This document shows positions 1 to 9,861 of a stretch of DNA of 64,000 nt, one piece after another; positions within the stretch are counted from its first letter, which is position 1; every line of letters starts with the position of its first letter. The DNA is from Campylobacter devanensis. GTDB taxonomy: Bacteria > Campylobacterota > Campylobacteria > Campylobacterales > Campylobacteraceae. The translations under genes and the position numbers were made by a program. The notes under the pieces were generated by a model that ran no database searches, was not told where the DNA came from, and saw only the letters and a list, made by a program, of their open reading frames with translations. The DNA is taken from contig NZ_CP018788.1 in the NCBI RefSeq assembly GCF_002139915.1, positions 1,364,001 to 1,428,000 of the forward strand, written 5' to 3'.

Positions 1-726
1 TTTATACACCAAAATGGCGACTTTTCACTTTTGATTTTTGAGAGATTTTTTAGGATATTAAGCGAAGCTAAAGCTATGCTAAATAACTCAGCCGATCCAG
101 AATTTGTTTTATTTATCACATTATTTATGATGCTTGAGGCATTTAATCTTACAAATATTGATGATGCAATATCATCACTAAAATCTCAATCACCCAATTC
201 AAATTTATCGCTAAATTCAGTGTCAAATTTAACCTCGCAGCCAACAGAGCAAAACCATTCTAATTTAACATCAGTTAAGCCAAAATCAAAAAATAACTAT
301 CAACTATTTGTTGATGCCATTTATGATAAAAGCTATGAACTAGGTGTAATTTTTGATGAGTGTGTGAGTTTTAAAGGGTTTAAAGATAACACTTTAAATC
401 TTGAGTTTGCTATGAGTGATGATCAGCTAATTTTGGCTAGGAAATTTTATAATGATGTAATTTTACCATCTGTTCGTAGTATTTATGGAGAAAATAGCAA
501 GCTAAATGTACAAAAAAGTGAACCAAAAAAGCAAAGCCCACTTAGCCGTGCTCCAATGCCACCAATAATAGGACAGACTACGCTAAATAAGCAAAATCCA
601 AATTCAAAACCAACCGACGAGCCAAAAGGATTAGAGGCACTAAAATCATCGCTTAGCCAAGAGGATATGAATTTAAAAGAGTTAAAACGGCTGTTTGGCG
701 AGCCGCAGATTTTATCAAATAGTTAG
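1..726 (+). CDS. dnaX: DNA polymerase III gamma/tau subunit, C-terminal part (partial)
   Basis: The reading frame is open from the first base of the window, so the true start lies upstream; about 241 C-terminal residues are visible. The first 50 residues are helical ([16 protein letters not shown]) and resemble the collar/domain III of clamp-loader subunits. A low-complexity Ser/Asn linker follows, then a small folded segment (about residues 95-160), then a Pro/Lys-rich tail ending [13 protein letters not shown]. Such a tail after the ATPase core is typical of Campylobacter DnaX, which loads the sliding clamp at the replication fork. The ATPase core itself is outside the window, so the call rests on the tail alone. 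lepA starts 7 bases after the stop. Confidence 0.7.
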   Translation, partial: FIHQNGDFSLLIFERFFRILSEAKAMLNNSADPEFVLFITLFMMLEAFNLTNIDDAISSLKSQSPNSNLSLNSVSNLTSQPTEQNHSNLTSVKPKSKNNYQLFVDAIYDKSYELGVIFDECVSFKGFKDNTLNLEFAMSDDQLILARKFYNDVILPSVRSIYGENSKLNVQKSEPKKQSPLSRAPMPPIIGQTTLNKQNPNSKPTDEPKGLEALKSSLSQEDMNLKELKRLFGEPQILSNS

Positions 727-733
727 GAAAATT

Positions 734-2524
734 ATGGAAAATATAAGAAATTTCAGCATCATAGCCCATATAGATCATGGTAAAAGCACGCTAGCAGATC
801 GCATTATAACAGAGTGTGGCGCTGTTGATGAGAGATCTATGAGCTCTCAAGTCATGGATACAATGGATATAGAAAAAGAGCGCGGAATCACTATAAAAGC
901 GCAATCTGTAAGGCTTGGCTATACACTTGATGGCGAGCATTATATATTAAATTTGATTGATACCCCGGGACATGTGGATTTTAGCTATGAAGTTAGTAGG
1001 AGTTTGGCAAGTTGTGAAGGGGCTTTGCTAGTAGTAGATGCCTCTCAAGGAGTCGAGGCCCAGACAATAGCAAATGTATATATCGCACTTGAAAATAATC
1101 TTGAGATAATTCCAGTAATAAACAAAATAGATCTCCCAGCAGCCGATCCTGATAGAGTTAAAAATGAGATAGAGCATGTTATTGGGCTTGATTGCTCTGA
1201 GGCTTTAGAGGTGAGTGCTAAAAGTGGAGTTGGGATAAAAGAGCTAATAGAGACGATAATTCGCAAGATTCCACCACCAAAAGCGGATTTAAATTTGCCA
1301 CTTAAAGCGCTTATTTATGATAGTTGGTTTGATAACTATCTAGGTGCTTTGGCTCTTGTGAGATTATATGATGGTAGCCTTAAAAAGGGTGATGAAGTCT
1401 ATGTAATGGGAACTGATAAAAGGCATATTGTATTAGATCTGATGTATCCAAATCCTGTTTCGCCTATCAAGACTAATGAGCTAAAAGCTGGTGAGGTAGG
1501 CATAGTGGTTTTGGGGCTAAAAGATGTAGCCAGTGTCAGCGTAGGCGATACCATAACCCTAGCCAAAAATAGGGCCGCAGAGCCAATAGGTGGATTTGAA
1601 AAGGCCAAGCCATTTGTCTTTGCTGGATTATATCCTATTGATACGGATAAATTCGAAGATTTAAGAGATGCTTTAGATAAATTAAAATTAAATGACAGCT
1701 CTATAAGTTATGAGCCTGAAACTTCAGCGGCTCTTGGTTTTGGATTTAGGGTTGGATTTTTGGGTTTATTACATATGGAAGTTGTCAAAGAGAGATTAGA
1801 GCGTGAGTTTAATCTAGATTTGATAGCTACCGCACCGACAGTTACCTATCAAGTAGTATGCACCGATGGAGCTACCATAAATATCCAAAACCCAAGCGAA
1901 CTACCACCAGTAAATAAAATAGAGCATATAAAAGAGCCATATGTCAAGGCTACTATCATCACGCCAAGCGAGTTTTTAGGTAATATCATAACTCTTTTAA
2001 GCTCACGCCGTGCTATTCAAACTAAGATGGATTATATCACCACTTCAAGGGTACTTTTGGAGTATGATATACCGATGAATGAGATAGTTATGGATTTTTA
2101 TGATAAGCTCAAAAGCGCCACAAAAGGCTATGCGAGTTTTGATTATGAGCCAAGTGAGTATAGGATTGGCAAGTTAGTTAAGCTAGATATCAAAGTAGCA
2201 GGCGAGACCGTAGATGCTCTATCTATCATAGTACCTGAAGAAAAGGCTATGAGCAAGGGTAGGGATTTTGTCAAAGCGATGAAAGAGATAGTCCCAAGAC
2301 AGCTATTTGAAGTGGCGATCCAAGCTAGTATAGGAAGCAAAATTATCGCTAGAGAAACGGTCAAATCAATGGGCAAAAATGTAACTGCTAAATGCTATGG
2401 TGGCGATATAACACGCAAAAGAAAACTTCTAGAAAAACAAAAAGAGGGTAAAAAGCGTATGAAAGCCATAGGCAAGGTTACCTTGCCTAGCGAGGCGTTT
2501 TTAAGCGTGCTTAAGATAGATTAA
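734..2524 (+). CDS. lepA: Elongation factor 4 (LepA)
   Basis: Ribosome-associated translational GTPase that back-translocates or remodels stalled ribosomes. The protein is 596 aa, the normal length. It carries the P-loop AHIDHGKST (residues 11-19), DTPGH (76-80) and NKID (130-133), followed by EF-G-like domains and the LepA-specific C-terminal domain ([19 protein letters not shown] near the end). The frame is open 13 codons further upstream into dnaX, but the ATG at 734 gives the canonical start [17 protein letters not shown] and follows a GGAAA element. It probably belongs to the dnaX transcript. Confidence 0.97.
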   Translation: MENIRNFSIIAHIDHGKSTLADRIITECGAVDERSMSSQVMDTMDIEKERGITIKAQSVRLGYTLDGEHYILNLIDTPGHVDFSYEVSRSLASCEGALLVVDASQGVEAQTIANVYIALENNLEIIPVINKIDLPAADPDRVKNEIEHVIGLDCSEALEVSAKSGVGIKELIETIIRKIPPPKADLNLPLKALIYDSWFDNYLGALALVRLYDGSLKKGDEVYVMGTDKRHIVLDLMYPNPVSPIKTNELKAGEVGIVVLGLKDVASVSVGDTITLAKNRAAEPIGGFEKAKPFVFAGLYPIDTDKFEDLRDALDKLKLNDSSISYEPETSAALGFGFRVGFLGLLHMEVVKERLEREFNLDLIATAPTVTYQVVCTDGATINIQNPSELPPVNKIEHIKEPYVKATIITPSEFLGNIITLLSSRRAIQTKMDYITTSRVLLEYDIPMNEIVMDFYDKLKSATKGYASFDYEPSEYRIGKLVKLDIKVAGETVDALSIIVPEEKAMSKGRDFVKAMKEIVPRQLFEVAIQASIGSKIIARETVKSMGKNVTAKCYGGDITRKRKLLEKQKEGKKRMKAIGKVTLPSEAFLSVLKID

Positions 2525-2530
2525 GGGGAG

Positions 2531-2881
2531 ATGATGAAAAGGGGATTATGGATTGTACCAGCATTGATTATAGCTGGATGTAGCTCTGATAGCTCTAAGG
2601 CGACAGATATATTAAATAGCGTTAAAGATGCCAATATCCAAGAGATTATCAAGGTTGCCTTGCCAGAAGAGATCAAATCCAACCCAGCAATGGAGTATAT
2701 ACAAAACGCTATGGATAAAAATCAAAATGAGATAATAAAAAATATAGAGATATTAAGCCAAGATCTCAGTGAAAATAACGCCTATATAACTATCAAAATC
2801 AGATCTGCCAATGCCCATATAGATGGAGATAAGATCAAACTCAAAAGAGATGATAAGGGCGAGTGGATAATAATAAAATAG
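2531..2881 (+). CDS. Small putative lipoprotein (DUF4878-like)
   Basis: A 116-aa protein with a lipoprotein signal: basic start MMKRG, a short hydrophobic core and the lipobox IAGC (Cys17), so it is probably lipid-anchored and periplasm-facing. The mature part (helix with DILNSVKDANIQEIIK, then strands ending GEWIIIK) has the size and pattern of NTF2-like DUF4878 proteins, whose function is unknown. It follows lepA by 6 bases with GGGAG before the ATG, so it is probably co-transcribed. Family assignment is by pattern only. Confidence 0.7.
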   Translation: MMKRGLWIVPALIIAGCSSDSSKATDILNSVKDANIQEIIKVALPEEIKSNPAMEYIQNAMDKNQNEIIKNIEILSQDLSENNAYITIKIRSANAHIDGDKIKLKRDDKGEWIIIK

Positions 2882-2932
2882 CATATTAATCTAAAATGGC
2901 ATAAAATTTGCTAATAAGCCAAAAGGAGTTTA

Positions 2933-3139
2933 ATGCCTTATATAAATATCAAAGTAACAAAAGAGAATGGAGAGCCTACAACGGAGCAAAAAGCGAAGTT
3001 GATAGAGGGCGTAACGGAGCTAGTAAGTCAAATTTTAGGTAGAAACAGATCTAGCACCATAGTAGTAATTGATGAGATAGATATGGAAAATTACGGCTTA
3101 GGTGCTAAAAGTATAAAATCTATAAGGGAGAGTAAATGA
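2933..3139 (+). CDS. 4-oxalocrotonate tautomerase family protein
   Basis: 68 aa, the usual size of a tautomerase-superfamily monomer. After removal of Met1 the chain begins with Pro (MPYINIKVTKENG); this N-terminal proline is the catalytic base of the family. The following EQKAKLIEGVTELVSQILG helix and the TIVVIDEID strand match the beta-alpha-beta fold, and the proteins work as hexamers. The physiological substrate in Campylobacter is not known. RBS AAGGAG lies upstream. The stop overlaps the start of the next gene (ATGA), so the two are translationally coupled. Confidence 0.9.
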   Translation: MPYINIKVTKENGEPTTEQKAKLIEGVTELVSQILGRNRSSTIVVIDEIDMENYGLGAKSIKSIRESK

Positions 3140-3795
3140 GATCAATTTTGGTTTTAATCTTAGCTATGATTTTAGGTGGATGCGCTGTAAGCAATAACAC
3201 ACAAACTAACCAGGAGCAAAAACCTAAACAAACACTATTTCGCATAGATGCAAAGTGTGAGCCTTGCTCACAAAGAGGCTATGAGACGCTAATTGATGGT
3301 AAATTATACAGAAGCGATGTAGCAATAAATTGTTGTGAAAATATCCGCACAATCGATACATCAGCAGCACTAAAAAAAGTATATATCCATAAAGTTATCG
3401 ATTTAATAGAAACACAAAAGTTAATAAAAATTAATGGTAAATATATTAAATTTGATAAAAATTTTGCTAAAGTATTTTACGAAACATTAGCTGCTGAACT
3501 AGAAGCTCGTGGAATTTATGTTGCAAGTGATGGTGATTCGCCTTATACATATAGGGTTCAGTTTGAATTTGATAATATCAAAAGCATTTATAGTCCAGGT
3601 GCAAATTATTTAAATTCAAAACTCTTTGGTACGCTAAAAATTAAAAATATCAATAAAAATAGAACACTCTATATCACTACAACTCAAAATGTAAGCGATC
3701 TAAGCGTAAGCAAGATAGATGATTTTGACCTATATATGAATCTACTAATCAAGCAATCAGCCAATAAAGTTGCTCAAGAGATTTCAAAGTTATAA
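3136..3795 (+). CDS. Putative lipoprotein with clustered cysteines, unknown function
   Basis: 219 aa with a lipobox (MILGGC, Cys16) after a hydrophobic signal. The mature protein has a Cys cluster near residues 38-65 (KCEPCSQRG, then INCCENIR), which could form disulfides or bind metal. An alpha/beta part follows with the segment YRVQFEFDNIKSIYSPG. I do not recognise the family. It overlaps the tautomerase gene by 4 bases. The next gene, comF, starts 32 bases downstream. Confidence 0.75.
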   Translation: MRSILVLILAMILGGCAVSNNTQTNQEQKPKQTLFRIDAKCEPCSQRGYETLIDGKLYRSDVAINCCENIRTIDTSAALKKVYIHKVIDLIETQKLIKINGKYIKFDKNFAKVFYETLAAELEARGIYVASDGDSPYTYRVQFEFDNIKSIYSPGANYLNSKLFGTLKIKNINKNRTLYITTTQNVSDLSVSKIDDFDLYMNLLIKQSANKVAQEISKL

Positions 3796-3827
3796 AAGGC
3801 CATTTCTAAGGCTATTTTGGTAAATTA

Positions 3828-4397
3828 ATGCGATGTGTGAAATGTGCTAAAATATCGCTTAAATTGATATGTAAAGATTGCCAAAAGATACTTAGTGAGT
3901 ATCAGCAAGGTTGTAGGCTAGTAGATGGATTTAAGGTATATTATTTTTATAAATATAGTGATATAAAAGAGATTTTATCTACTAAGCATCATCTTTGTGG
4001 TTCATTTGCGATTTCGAATTTGGCTCGTTTGAGCCTAACCAAATTCGCTAGTGAGTTTAGCTTTGGGAGCAAGGTTTTAGTAATTCCGCTTGATGATAAT
4101 ACAAAAAGCGGATATTCTCATACTGCTATCCTAGCCAAGGCTTTATCAAATTCAGAATTATCACCGCTTTATAGGGCATTGCGTGCTACAAATAGCGTGA
4201 AATATGCTGGAAAATCTTTGGAGTTTCGTCGCAAAAATCCACGGCAATTCAAGCTTTTAAAGCAGATTAAATATCCTGTAATCTTAGTAGATGATATAAT
4301 CACCACCGGCTCTAGTATGCTAGAGGCTCAAAAGCTCTTAAAAAGAGCCGGAGTTAGGGTGCTTTTTGGCCTAGTTTTAGCCGATGCTAGGGAGTAG
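3828..4397 (+). CDS. comF: ComF family phosphoribosyltransferase-like protein
   Basis: 189 aa. An N-terminal Cys pattern (CVKCAKISLKLICKDC, residues 3-18) forms the zinc-ribbon-like part of ComF proteins. The C-terminal half is a type I phosphoribosyltransferase fold with the PRPP-binding loop VILVDDIITTGSS (about residues 151-163). ComF proteins are linked to natural transformation, where they act on incoming single-stranded DNA. Campylobacter is naturally competent, and the ctsE/ctsF-type genes at the far end of this window belong to the same process. The protein is slightly short for the family. Confidence 0.88.
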   Translation: MRCVKCAKISLKLICKDCQKILSEYQQGCRLVDGFKVYYFYKYSDIKEILSTKHHLCGSFAISNLARLSLTKFASEFSFGSKVLVIPLDDNTKSGYSHTAILAKALSNSELSPLYRALRATNSVKYAGKSLEFRRKNPRQFKLLKQIKYPVILVDDIITTGSSMLEAQKLLKRAGVRVLFGLVLADARE

Positions 4398-4425
4398 GAA
4401 TTTGAGTGTTAAAATCCTAAATTTA

Positions 4426-5550
4426 TCAAATCCCACACCCAATGCTATATTTTTCTAACATTTGATTTAAGCTTGATATAACCACTCTTGCTTCATCATC
4501 GCTCATCATCTGATGGCACGGCAGACTAAGCTCAGCTCTATAAAAATCCTCAGCACCATCTAATCTCATCTCGCCATATAAATTTTTATAAAAGCTAAAT
4601 TGATAAGTTGGCTTATAATGCACTTGTACCCCAATGCCCATAGCGTGAAGTTCGTTATAGATATCCTCTTTTACGCACCATAAATTCGAGTTTAAAAGCA
4701 CCGGATATAGATGCCTGGCACTTCTTATATTATCTGGGATATCTATCGTTTTTAGATATTTTGAGTTTTTAAAGGCATCATCATATATCTTAGCAATCTC
4801 ATAACGCCTATTTATAAATTTATCAAGCTTTTTGATTTGGCTTAGCCCCAAAGCACACGCCACATCGCTTAAGCGGTAATTATAGCCTAGAGTTACCATA
4901 TCCATATTCCAAGCCTGTTTTTTTACCATACCATGTGAGCGTGTGAGTCTAGCAGATTTAGCGATATTTTCATCATTAGTTAGCAAAGCCCCACCCTCAA
5001 AAGTCGTAATAGGCTTAATCGCATGAAAGCTAAAAATCGTAGCATCAGCCAAAGTGCCAACCATCTTGCCATTAATACTACTACCCAAAGCGTGACTAGC
5101 ATCATCAATAATTTTAATATCTTGCTCTTTTATTAACGCTTTGATAGCATCCATATCTACTGGATACCCACCAAAATCCACAGCGGTTATAACCTTGGTT
5201 TTATCGCTTATTAACTCTTTTATAGAGGCTGGATTTATATTACCATTTAAGAGTACATCAGCAAATTTAATCCTAGCACCACACATTATAGCCGCATTTG
5301 CGGTGGCTGCGAAGGTTATAGGAGTGGTGATAACTTCATCGCCAGGTCCTACACCAAGTGCGATATATCCAGCGTGAAGTGCCGAAGTGGCTGAGTTCAT
5401 CACCACAGCATATTTCGCCCCAGTAAGCTCGCACAAAGCACTCTCAAAATCCACCACACGATTTCCACAAGTTAGCATATCGCTTTTTAGCGCTTCTACC
5501 ACGGCTTGTATATCATCATCTTCTATTTTTTGTCTGCTATAAACCATCAT
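4426..5550 (-). CDS. pseC: UDP-4-amino-4,6-dideoxy-N-acetyl-beta-L-altrosamine transaminase
   Basis: PLP-dependent aminotransferase of the DegT/DnrJ/EryC1/StrS family, 374 aa. It makes the 4-amino sugar on the way to pseudaminic acid, which decorates flagellin. Visible marks are the N-terminal MVYSRQKIEDDDIQAV, the cofactor region VVMNSATSALHAGYIALG, the DDASHALGS segment and the Schiff-base lysine in SFHAIKPITTFEGG. ATG codons at 5550 and 5547 are adjacent alternatives. It is followed upstream by dcd on the same strand. pseB, its usual partner, is not in this window. Confidence 0.9.
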   Translation of the reverse strand: MMVYSRQKIEDDDIQAVVEALKSDMLTCGNRVVDFESALCELTGAKYAVVMNSATSALHAGYIALGVGPGDEVITTPITFAATANAAIMCGARIKFADVLLNGNINPASIKELISDKTKVITAVDFGGYPVDMDAIKALIKEQDIKIIDDASHALGSSINGKMVGTLADATIFSFHAIKPITTFEGGALLTNDENIAKSARLTRSHGMVKKQAWNMDMVTLGYNYRLSDVACALGLSQIKKLDKFINRRYEIAKIYDDAFKNSKYLKTIDIPDNIRSARHLYPVLLNSNLWCVKEDIYNELHAMGIGVQVHYKPTYQFSFYKNLYGEMRLDGAEDFYRAELSLPCHQMMSDDEARVVISSLNQMLEKYSIGCGI

Positions 5551-5559
5551 TTTAAACCC

Positions 5560-6120
5560 TTATTGTAGTATTCTTGGTAGGGTTATGCCAGTTTGGGATT
5601 GATATTTGCCATTTTTGTCAGCGTAGCTAGTTTCACAAATCTCATCCCCTTGTAAAAATAGCACCTGAGCTATCCCCTCATTTGCGTAAATTTTAGCTGG
5701 AAGTGGGGTTGTATTTGAAATTTCAATTGTGATATGTCCTTCAAATCCAGGCTCAAATGGCGTTACATTGACTATTATCCCACACCTTGCGTATGTACTT
5801 TTGCCAAGGCATATAGCTAGGGTATCTCTAGGCATTATGAAATACTCCACCGTCCTAGCTAAGGCAAATGAATTTGGTGGCACAATACAGATATCACCGA
5901 TGAAATCAACTACATTTTTCTCATCAAAATTTTTAGGGTCTACAACTGTACCACCTACATTTGTAAAGATTTTAAATTCATTTCCAACCCTAATATCATA
6001 TCCATAACTAGAAAGCCCATAGCTGACAACGCCACGACCGATATTCTCTTCACAAAATGGAGTTATCATCTTGTGTTCTAAGCTCATTTGGCGTATCCAT
6101 TTATCACTTTTTAAACCCAT
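5560..6120 (-). CDS. dcd: dCTP deaminase
   Basis: Converts dCTP to dUTP for thymidylate synthesis. 186 aa, the family length, with start [12 protein letters not shown]. The ORF extends six codons upstream, but the ATG at 6120 has an AGGGA element at the right distance and matches the conserved N-terminus. Conserved segments are GYDIRVG, the signature [15 protein letters not shown] and [17 protein letters not shown], which carries the catalytic Glu. It sits 9 bases ahead of pseC and is probably co-transcribed. In C. jejuni dcd lies next to accB, whereas here about 5 kb separates them. Confidence 0.96.
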   Translation of the reverse strand: MGLKSDKWIRQMSLEHKMITPFCEENIGRGVVSYGLSSYGYDIRVGNEFKIFTNVGGTVVDPKNFDEKNVVDFIGDICIVPPNSFALARTVEYFIMPRDTLAICLGKSTYARCGIIVNVTPFEPGFEGHITIEISNTTPLPAKIYANEGIAQVLFLQGDEICETSYADKNGKYQSQTGITLPRILQ

Positions 6121-6229
6121 AAATTTCCCTTTATGCAAATTTATTTAATTATATTTTATATACAATTTTAAGTTAAAGCTAAGTATTATACAATCTAGTT
6201 AATTTTGAAATGCTTAAAAAGGAGAATAA

Positions 6230-8014
6230 ATGAGCGGACGCAAAATTCTATCTCTTGTGATTTGTGTTTTAATCGCTGCGGTGTTTTTTGTTTTACCTAC
6301 GCCACATGGTCTAGAAGACAATGCGTGGCATTTTTTGGGTTTATTTATAGCTGTCATTTTGGCTATCATTTTTGCCATTATGCCACTTGGTGCGATCTGT
6401 TTGATAGCGATCGCAATCGTCGCTATTACTGGAATCACGACGCCACAAAGCACTCTTAGACAAACTCAGATCAAGACACTTACTGCATTAGCCAGCAAAG
6501 TTGATATTGATAAAATGGAGTTAAAAAAACAGATTTTAAACGCTAAAATTTTAGCTCTTAAAAATGCACTAAACGATCTAAAAATCGAGATAAACTCACA
6601 AAATGAAGGTGAAAATTTGCTAAAAGAATTATCAGCTTTGCATCTTAAAAACACGACAAAAACGGCAAATTCAAAGCTTTTAGATGGTAGTGAGATTTCT
6701 GTTTTAAATAGTATTGCGTTGAATAAATTTAGTCAAAAAGAGATAGACAAAAAAGTCAAAGCTGCTGAGTGGAAACTCAAAGCCAAAACCGGTATAAACG
6801 ATGCTTTAAGTGGCTTTTCAAATGCGTTAATTTGGCTCATTGTTATTTCAATCATCGTAGCTAAAGGCATCATAAAAACAGGGCTTGGCGAAAGACTTGC
6901 ATATTATTTTATCTCTATTTTTGGTAAAAAAACGCTTGGAATTGCCTATTCAATCGCACTTAGCGAGACGATTTTAGCACCCGTCACGCCCTCAAATACA
7001 GCTAGGGCTGGAGCTATCATAAATCCGATTGTTCAAGCGATCTCAAAAAGCTTCAAAAGTACGCCAGAAGATGGCACACAAAACAAAATCGGAACATATT
7101 TGTCACTTGTAAATTTTCAAGCAAATCCGATCAGCTCAGCAATGTTTATTACCGCAACTGCGCCAAATCCTTTGGTCGTAGATCTTGTCGCAAAAGCTAC
7201 AAATTTAGATATTTCTATTAGCTGGATACAGTGGGCTTTGGGTATGTTTGTGCCCGGAATTTTGGCGATGATGATTATGCCTTTGGTGATTTATTTTTTA
7301 TCGCCACCAGAGATCAAATCCACCCTAAATGCTAGAGCTTTTGCCAAAGAAAAACTTGCAGAACTAGGTGCTATGAGACGCGATGAAAAGATTATGTTTG
7401 GCGTATTTTTATTTTTACTTATACTTTGGGCTGGTGTATTTGGATTTTTGTTTGGAATCACGCTAAATGCCACAACTATCGCATTTTTAGGTCTTAGTGT
7501 CGTGTTGGTGACTGGTGTTTTGAGTTTTGATGAAATTTTAGCCCAAAAAGCCGCATGGAATACACTTGTTTGGTTCTCTGCACTTGTTATGATGGCAACT
7601 ATGCTTGGCAAACTTGAAGTAACGACATTTTTGGCTTCAAATTTACAACAATTAGCACTAAATTTAGGTCTTGGCGAGATTTCGATTATGCTATTTTTAT
7701 CGGTTGCGTTTTTGTATTCACACTACTTTTTTGCTTCGACAACTGCACATATTTCGGCAATGTTTTTTGTATTTTATAGCGCAGGTCTTGCACTTGGCGC
7801 ACCACCGCTTTTGTATGCATTTATTATGATTACAGCTGGAAATGTGATGATGGGTATAACACATTATGCTACAGGAACTGCGCCGGTCATCTTTGGTACT
7901 AACTACGTTAGTCTCAAAAAATGGTGGGGCATTGGTTTTGTTATGTCGATCGTAAATATGGTCGTGATGATTTTGGCCGGTTTGGTTTGGTGGAAAGTTT
8001 TAGGATTTTATTAA
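6230..8014 (+). CDS. DASS (SLC13) family anion transporter
   Basis: 594 aa inner-membrane transporter of the divalent anion/sodium symporter family, related to 2-oxoglutarate/malate and citrate/tartrate translocators. About 12 hydrophobic segments are visible. The first anion/sodium motif is TPSNTARAGAIINPI (near residue 254), and the C-terminal motif region is HYATGTAPVIFG. The substrate is probably a di- or tricarboxylate, but this cannot be read from sequence. Unusually, a hydrophilic helix-rich insert (about residues 80-190, with repeated Lys/Glu/Leu) sits between the third TM segment and the rest. RBS AAGGAG. It lies between dcd and accB in an insertion rich in decayed genes but is itself intact. 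Confidence 0.88.
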   Translation: MSGRKILSLVICVLIAAVFFVLPTPHGLEDNAWHFLGLFIAVILAIIFAIMPLGAICLIAIAIVAITGITTPQSTLRQTQIKTLTALASKVDIDKMELKKQILNAKILALKNALNDLKIEINSQNEGENLLKELSALHLKNTTKTANSKLLDGSEISVLNSIALNKFSQKEIDKKVKAAEWKLKAKTGINDALSGFSNALIWLIVISIIVAKGIIKTGLGERLAYYFISIFGKKTLGIAYSIALSETILAPVTPSNTARAGAIINPIVQAISKSFKSTPEDGTQNKIGTYLSLVNFQANPISSAMFITATAPNPLVVDLVAKATNLDISISWIQWALGMFVPGILAMMIMPLVIYFLSPPEIKSTLNARAFAKEKLAELGAMRRDEKIMFGVFLFLLILWAGVFGFLFGITLNATTIAFLGLSVVLVTGVLSFDEILAQKAAWNTLVWFSALVMMATMLGKLEVTTFLASNLQQLALNLGLGEISIMLFLSVAFLYSHYFFASTTAHISAMFFVFYSAGLALGAPPLLYAFIMITAGNVMMGITHYATGTAPVIFGTNYVSLKKWWGIGFVMSIVNMVVMILAGLVWWKVLGFY

Positions 8015-8021
8015 ATTTATG

Positions 8022-8050
8022 GCAAAAGTATGCGTTTTTCATACTTTTGC
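8022..8050. terminator. Inverted repeat after the DASS transporter gene
   Basis: GCAAAAGTATG (8022-8032) and CATACTTTTGC (8040-8050) are perfect 11-bp arms around a 7-base loop, starting 8 bases after the transporter stop. There is no pure T-run, so it is a probable terminator rather than a certain one. Confidence 0.6.
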
Positions 8051-8320
8051 TATGTTAAATATTGTTTTTTTACTATAAAATAAAATTGGGGATTGATGAA
8101 GTATGTTTCGTATGTTTTGACTTTCGCGTTTTTTGTAATGGTTTTGGCTAAGACCGCTAGAGTTTTCAAATTTTTTGACAAATTTTTCTATACTGCGATT
8201 TTCATCTTTTACGCCCCAAATTCCCAAAGCATAGCTTGAGATAGCGACTAAAAGAACTGCAGCAAAAAGAACAATTAGCCCAAAAATAGGATCACGATAT
8301 TCTATAAAAAAGAAATCCAA
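8039..8320 (-). pseudogene. Truncated N-terminus of a membrane-anchored protein (TPR-type)
   Basis: The 93-codon frame begins MDFFFIEYRDPIFGLIVLF with one clear TM segment, then KDENRSIEKFVKKFE. This N-terminal pattern resembles single-TM tetratricopeptide-repeat proteins of Campylobacter. From about residue 62 onward the sequence reads like out-of-frame DNA, and no TPR region follows. It ends inside the hairpin downstream of the transporter gene. I read it as a broken stub; expression and function are doubtful. Confidence 0.4.
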
Positions 8321-8367
8321 ATGCTAAACCTAATAATCAAATTTAAAGACCATTATAGTAAATTCAA

Positions 8368-8406
8368 GGTATAATCTCGCTTATGATAAAATCAAGTAGT
8401 ATAGAA
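8368..8406 (+). repeat. Imperfect copy of the dnaG promoter/start region (copy 1)
   Basis: This 39-bp stretch contains GGTATAAT, an ATG at 8383 and codons matching the start of the dnaG remnant at 9838 (both then carry CAAGTAGTATAGAA). By eye 33 of 39 positions agree with 9823-9861. Nothing dnaG-like follows it. The two copies bracket the MFS pseudogene, which suggests a duplication or rearrangement involving the dnaG 5' end. Confidence 0.6.
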
Positions 8407-8595
8407 TATCATCTTTTTTTAAAAATATATTAAGAAATTAATAAAATAAATAAGTTACATTTTTAAGTAGTGACCAACAACTCTTGTCTTTTTGATTGGT
8501 GCGACAATAACGCATTATTTTTTATAAAAAACACTGATTGTAATATTTAATCAAATCAATTAAATTCATAAATTTAAATCAATAAGGAGATTTTT

Positions 8596-9788
8596 ATGTT
8601 CCTAAACAAAAATATCATTTTATTGCTTTTAGGCCAAGGTTTTAGTGGAACTGTTGTCTCTTTGCTAACTTTTAGTAGTGGATTAGCTGGAAAGTGGCTG
8701 CTTGATGATATTTTGTATGCTAAGGCTTGTCTGCATTGTTATAATAGTAGTTTTGCCTCGCTTCCTATCTCTGCTACGCTTTGCGGGGCTTTTATAGCTG
8801 TATTTTTTCATCAAATTTAATGCAAAAATTTGGTAGAAAAAAGGTATTTTTATATGCTTCTTTGATTGGTTGTTTGGGCACTGGTTTTGCTATGTTTTCA
8901 CTAATGTCTGGGCTATTTTATCTATTTTGTTTTGCGACTTTTTTGCTCGGATTTTTTACTGCGCTCAATCAATTTTATAGATTTTTAGCTAATGAAGCTC
9001 TAAATTTAGCTACGCAAAATGACAAAAACAGAGCTACAGCCTTTGTCGTAGCAGGCGGGATAATGGGTGGTATTTTAGGACCAAATTTGGCAAACATCGG
9101 CACTTTGATATTTGATACACCTTTTGTTGGCTCATTTTTATTTGCGCTTTTGCTTTGTGCTATCAATTTTGCTATTACTCTGCCATTAACGCTTACTTCA
9201 CCAAATACTAAAAAACAATCTCAAAAAGTCCCTTTACTAACTTGCTTAAAAGAGCCAAATTTTATTCTTGCTACGCTAGCTTGCGCTTTTGGATTTGCAT
9301 TTATGACGCTCATTATGAACGCAGCGCCGCTTGCGATGAGTGAATATAAATTTAGCTATGACGAAGCTAAAAGTGTGCTTGTGTGGCACTTCATAGCTAT
9401 GTATGCACCAAGCTTATTTTTAGCGTTTTTTATGAAAAATTTAAGTCCGTTTAGGCTTATTTTACTTGGGATTTTATTTTATTTGATTGCTGTTTTGGTA
9501 GCACTTTTTAGCGTGAGTTTTTGGGGATTTTGAGTGAGTTTAGTGCTTGTTGGTATCGGCTGGGCTTTTAGTTTTAATGGCGGAACATTTATGCTAAATG
9601 CCATAAACTCAGAGTATAAACTACGCTTACAAGGTCTAAATGCTATTAGCATTTTTGGAGCAAATTTGTTAGCAAGTTCTAGCGTAGGATTTGTGCTAGC
9701 AAATGGTGGTTGGAAAGTGCTAAATTTGATTTCTTTTGGATTTATAGTGATATTTTTATCTATTATTTTCGGACTTAAAAAGATATGA
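8596..9788 (+). pseudogene. MFS transporter, broken by a frameshift and an in-frame TGA
   Basis: Three pieces together make one major-facilitator protein of about 396 codons. 8596-8820 gives the first TM segments. A frame change in the T6 run near 8802 (one T short of T7) then leads to SSNLMQKFGRKKVFLYASL, the loop 2-3 signature. The frame runs to a TGA at 9531-9533 and continues without a shift as VSLVLVGIGWAFSFNGG to 9788. Seen together these show a once-complete drug- or metabolite-type efflux protein that is now inactive unless both lesions are bypassed. An AAGGAG RBS is still present before 8596. Confidence 0.85.
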
Positions 9789-9822
9789 GTTATAAATATG
9801 AGTTAAATTAAAGTAAATAGTT

Positions 9823-9861
9823 GGTATAATCCCCTTTATGATAGAACCAAGTAGTATAGAA
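9823..9861 (+). repeat. Imperfect copy of the dnaG promoter/start region (copy 2)
   Basis: Carries GGTATAAT (-10-like) and the ATG at 9838 that opens the dnaG remnant. It matches 8368-8406 at about 33 of 39 positions. Confidence 0.6.

Noticed and set aside
6205-6459. 84-codon ORF overlapping the start of the DASS transporter
   Set aside because: Out of frame with the transporter, which has a clear RBS and membrane segments; composition is that of shadow DNA.
9531-9533. UGA recoded as tryptophan
   Set aside because: Conserved genes in the window end in TGA (for example the tautomerase, accB and the radical SAM gene), so TGA is a normal stop here.
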